Shown here in pieces: positions 60,114 to 64,000 of a stretch of DNA of 64,000 nt (its first letter is position 1; every line of letters starts with the position of its first letter). The position numbers were made by a program, and so were the translations under genes. The DNA is taken from positions 1,823,123 to 1,887,122 of the forward strand of contig SSNP01000003.1 of assembly GCA_006937955.1 (NCBI GenBank). The letters run 5' to 3'. The notes under the pieces are model-generated. The model searched no databases. It was not told the origin of the DNA and saw only the letters and a list, made by a program, of their open reading frames with translations. Source of the DNA: Pachypanchax playfairii. Its lineage: Eukaryota > Chordata > Actinopteri > Cyprinodontiformes > Aplocheilidae.

Positions 60114-60589
60114 TTTTAGAATTTGGCATCTGTTGTGATGAAGAAAAACAAACAGGGAAATACAACGAAAATGCATCCTGCTTTAAGCAGCAAAGCATGT
60201 TTATTTATTTTAATTTGTTGTTCATTCGACACGAGGAACATCATGTCAGTGAACTGACATCCAAACTCACGTGAAAACAAAAAGACCAGCTGAAGCAGAT
60301 TTTTTGAACAAGCGAGATCAACAGCATCATCAACTATCAGCAGCGATGCTACACAAGCTACTCCAGTCATCTGAGAGAGTTGAATGGATTAAGTTGTTTA
60401 ACTAACAATCCAAACCTTATTTATGTAGCTTTAGAGACGAGCCTGAATACTACAGATCTGTAGGTTTAAACTCTGTCCTTCAACAGAGAACAAGAAGCGG
60501 TTTTAGAAAACTGTTTCCAAGTGAAATCACTACTGGTAAGATGAAGATCCCTCAGCAGCAGGACTGTGTTTTGTAACCCTGGTGACTGG

Positions 60590-60816
60590 GTCGGAGGGGG
60601 CGGGGTCAGGATGCTGAGGCGGCCTTTGATTGGCTGCTGTTTGAGCTGCAGAGTGGGACGGGAGAGCGGAGCCAGCTGTGAGGGGTGTCCTGAAATTAAA
60701 AAAAAAAAAACTACCAGAAAAGTATTTAAGGACAAAGAACCGCTGCTTTTCAATCCATCCGCTCCTGCAGGTCGGAAACTTCACAAAGTTTGAGCTGCTC
60801 GGTTTCCTCGGTTACG
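60590..60816 (+). promoter_or_regulatory. Probable loxl2 promoter and non-coding exon 1
   Basis: A GC box (GGGGGCGGGG, 60596-60605), an inverted CCAAT box (ATTGG, 60629-60633) and a TATA-like agtatttaag (60721-60730) stand in promoter order. They are followed by a short leader that ends at a consensus donor (tacg|gtaagt, exon edge 60816). Pairing with the acceptor at 62787 gives a non-coding first exon and a 2-kb intron ahead of the loxl2 coding exon. Confidence 0.6.
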
Positions 60817-62541
60817 GTAAGTGTTTTATTATCTTTCCTGACGCTGGTTGTCTGTCTGTCTGTGGAAGTTGTTACGCACGTGCGTTAACGTGTGATACAA
60901 CCACAGTCGTAAAACGAAGATAGTTGATATCTGGATCAAGACTAAAGAAGAAGAGATACTTAAATAAGAGATAAGAAGGATCCTGAGCACTCAGCCGTTT
61001 TTTGTTTTATTCTGAGACCTACACGTGCATTGCATCACGTGTAACGTGATAATCAGAAATATGGTTTAACAGATTTCAGGTGTCTTCCTGCAGGTCATCA
61101 GCATCACGTAGTTTCCATTCAGCTGATGGATGATCAGGATCAGAACTCAAACTGTATTTTGGGTTGTTTAGCTGTGAGTGAATATTGAGTTAAAGATCAG
61201 AACCGAGTTTATTGAAGTGGATTCTGATCAGAATCGGACATGATCAGATGAGCTGTTGTGATCGATATGGTGGTGATGAAGCTGATAACTGCTGTATCTC
61301 CTGCTTACATGTTGAAAATAAGTGTGAGTGAATGTATTAGTATTTGGAGTGTAGTACTTGGACATTAGGTGTCAAGGGGCCCCCTGGAGTGACAGGGCTC
61401 ATCTGGTTGCATCTACTTTTTGTAAACCAAAAAGTTTTTGTTGTTACAGTTTTCCTACAATTAACTTATCTGGATTTTTATTTTTTATTATTCCTTCATT
61501 TTGATTGATGCAGTTCTATCAGCATCACGTGTTAAACTCCTGCATGTGACAATTAACTCATCAGATACATGCATCTAACATCCTTAAATAAACTGTGTAC
61601 AAAATCTTTTTATTTTTGCTTGATTTTTATTGGTGAAATAAGCATCTTATGACGTTGCTGCAATTTGATTGTTTTACTTGTTAAATTAAGAAAAACTGAA
61701 ACAACAAGATGTGATTAAACCTGATAACTGAAACAATGAGTCAATGTTTGAGTTTGAAATTGACACAAATAACAAGAAGAATTGAATTAATGAACACATG
61801 TAAGTCTTAATAGTTCTAATGAAATGATGCATTACTCTTAACTGCTTCCAGAACAACCCCCCCAAATATTTCAGCACATCAGATTACTTCCTGCCTTCAG
61901 TCGGTCCGACCTCGGTTAGATTCCCGAGTGACGTCCTGCAGAGTTCAACAATTTATTGACCTTTAACTCGAGGGATGTTTATTTAAGCGCCCGCAGTTTG
62001 TTGGGTTTTCACCATGACGTCAACTTGGAAAGTAGCCCCCCCCCATCCCCCCCCAACACACACCACACACACTCTGCCCCCGTCACGCCACCCCAGCTGT
62101 TGAAAAGGTCTCTCAGCCCTCTCTCTGGCATACCGTTACTCCCTTAGGGTGGGTTTGTACTAATGTTGATATATTCATCGTTTGCCATGAAATATGAAGA
62201 TTGGGATCAGCTCCCTCTCTGATGTGAAGTTCACAGAGTTGAGTTGAGCCTGAAGGCGCAGCTCAGCAGATGAAGACAGTAGCTGCAGCCTTCCTGCAGG
62301 AGCCCAGATTTACACCTCATTAGGCTGTCAGACAGATAAAAGCAGCTCTGCTCGCCTCTCTCTCTCTCTCTCTCTCTCGCTCTCGCTCTCGCTCTCTCTC
62401 TCTCTCGCTCTCTCTCTCTCTCTCGCTCTTAATGTTTGTTTAATATTTTCAATAAATTTGACGTTCACTTTAACTTTTCCACTTCACATTCATTAATAAA
62501 CTTAAATGTAGTAATTTGGTGTCATTCAAACTTTCCCCAAT

Positions 62542-62579
<38 letters not shown>

Positions 62580-62787
62580 GCACATTTTCTGTGCATTCGG
62601 TTGACCTGTGGTAAATTCAGCAGACTTGTGGTTGAACAAGGGCTAGTGAGAGACCTTCAGGAGCCTGATGATGATGATGATACTGAAGGCCAAACCAAAA
62701 CTTTTTATGCTGATCCCGCTTACTTCCTTCAACCAAAAGCGCCACACAGCACAAGCAGCTGATGGTGTTTGTTTTGTCTCTCTATAG
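60817..62787 (+). other. Intron 1 of the loxl2-like gene
   Basis: It contains CT/CG-rich simple repeat (62357-62428), a poly(T) run (62542-62576) and a polyC patch near 62040. No other exon or gene was recognised. Confidence 0.55.
62357..62428. repeat. (CT)n-rich simple repeat
   Basis: A tract of CTCTCT with interspersed CTCG units, some 70 bp long, in the first intron of the loxl2-like gene. Confidence 0.95.
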
Positions 62788-62814
62788 ATCATCATCTCTG
62801 TCTTGTCGGGCACG

Positions 62815-63085
62815 ATGTTGGGCTCACCTGCCTTCAGCTGTCTCTTATCAGCTCTGCTGTGCACGTGGGTGATGTGCGATCCCCAGACCCCGGTTATACA
62901 GCTACGACTAGCGGGGGACAAAAGGAAACACTATGAGGGCCGAGTGGAAGTCTTCTACAACGGCGAGTGGGGAACAGTGTGTGATGATGACTTCTCCATC
63001 CAGGCTGCCCAAGTGGTTTGCAGAGAGCTGGGCTTCATGGACGCCGTGTCTTGGTTGCCTTCAGCCAAGTTTGGAAGAGGAGACG
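62815..63085 (+). CDS. loxl2: Lysyl oxidase-like 2 (LOXL2 type), first coding exon, partial gene
   Basis: LOXL2-type enzymes are secreted copper amine oxidases with four SRCR domains that cross-link collagen and elastin. Only the first coding exon is in the window: acceptor tctatag before 62788, ATG at 62815, donor after GGAGACG at 63085 (271 bp, 90 codons plus one base). Residues 1-21 (MLGSPAFSCLLSALLCTWVMC) look like a cleavable signal peptide. The first SRCR domain begins at about residue 27, with IQLRLAG, EGRVEVFYNGEWGTVCDDDF and VVCRELGF. KRKH before EGRVEV and DDDFSI favour LOXL2 over LOXL3 and LOXL4. Teleosts can have a and b copies of loxl2, and which one this is cannot be told. The rest of the SRCR domains and the catalytic domain lie beyond the window's right edge. 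Confidence 0.85.
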
Positions 63086-64000
63086 GTAAAAAAAGTGTCT
63101 GTTGGAGTTAAAATGTAATCTTAATCTAGAAATATCCAGTGTAGCTGTTGCAGAACAGAGGTGAGGGTGTCAGGATGTTCATGTGGGTGATCTGTCTGCT
63201 ATAATCACATATGTTTTATGGGAATCTCTGAATGAGGCCCAGGTTTCCCCATCTGATTCTTAACCCCCCCCAAGGCACTGGTTTCCTCATTAGACCTTAG
63301 ATGTGAGCTGGAGCAGCAGGAAAAGACTGGAAACAAAAAAGCAGATGCACACAGACATAATCTCACCTCCTTTTTCTTGTACCGTCGTGTGTAGTTTCTC
63401 CGTCACCATAGAAACACCAGCATATCCGTCTGGGTGGGAGTGGGAGCTGCATGTTCCTCTCTACAGCCTCTCTGGATGTTGTGAGAATTACAGTTATTGT
63501 TCAGTTTACATGATGTTAATCCTTTTCCATCAGCTGACAGACGAGGAGCAACAACATCCTGTTAAGTGTTTGGGAACTTCAGTTTAAGGAGATGTGTGAA
63601 TGGAAACTTTGGGTTTTCCTGCTGATGGAAACACAATTAATAATTAGCAGTATTTTCTTTTTCCTATCATAACTAATGCACTGACAGACATCTATAATTA
63701 ATTAAATCCTTTTGGGGTCTTTTTTGTAGTTTGTATTCCTTGGGAACTCATTATTTCAATCACATTTTTCATGAACATTTTCAGTAAAGTTTTTTTTTTT
63801 TTTTTTTGGCTGACTATTTAGTAAATATATGCCTCCATGTGGACTGTGCTCTTTGCTCCTTTCAGCAGCTTGTTAAAGTCCAATAAAACTTCCCAATTCT
63901 TGTTTTATAACAACATTTATCACTAAATTAGATGTTTGTTTTAAATAAAAGTGGACTGATACTGGAACACCAGGCTCTCATTAAAAAGTCTATAACAAAA
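63086..64000 (+). other. Intron of the loxl2-like gene to window edge
   Basis: No second SRCR exon is recognisable before the end of the window. A poly(T) run is near 63790-63807. The short open frame around 63303-63587 has no SRCR cysteine pattern. Confidence 0.6.

Overview
This is a window of vertebrate nuclear DNA, almost certainly from a teleost fish. The genes have short exons with GT-AG introns and encode proteins close to human orthologues. The repeats are typical of fish: L2-type LINE tails with pentanucleotide repeats, a decayed Tc1-like transposon, and TA-flanked MITEs. No prokaryotic, viral or CRISPR features were seen.

Layout. 1-15.4 kb is an intergenic desert with LINE fragments, a pure (GAATT)24 microsatellite, and a 246-bp near-identical direct duplication whose first copy ends at the window's only N. 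15.5-28.5 kb (+) holds stx18 (syntaxin 18), 11 coding exons and a 9-kb first intron that contains a Tc1 fossil and an L2 tail. 30.5-33.8 kb (-) holds nsg1 (NEEP21), four coding exons plus a non-coding first exon; it converges on stx18. 39.8-45.1 kb (-) holds aggf1, 14 coding exons with coiled-coil, OCRE, FHA and G-patch regions. 50.1-58.3 kb (+) holds tacc1, 13 coding exons ending in the TACC coiled coil. 60.7 kb onward (+) is the 5' end of a LOXL2-type lysyl oxidase, which runs off the window after its first coding exon.

The genes do not form one pathway. stx18 acts in ER-Golgi SNARE fusion and nsg1 in neuronal endosomal recycling. aggf1 is an angiogenic and RNA-associated factor, tacc1 a centrosome and microtubule adaptor, and loxl2 a secreted collagen cross-linking enzyme. 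stx18 and nsg1 are neighbours in human 4p16, whereas TACC1 and LOXL2 lie on human 8p and AGGF1 on 5q, so the window joins segments that are separate in human.

The most interesting observation is a probable distal alternative first exon for tacc1 at 39043-39113. It has a start codon in strong context, an N-myristoylation-like start (MGGNMSQK), a consensus donor, and the same splice phase as the proximal first exon. If it is used, all of aggf1 lies antisense inside a tacc1 intron. Other points of note are a GC-AG first intron in tacc1, two copies of one MITE on either side of tacc1, and three short fold-back palindromes that look like template-switch events. All exon boundaries were read by eye from splice consensus, reading frame and family knowledge; no alignment was run.
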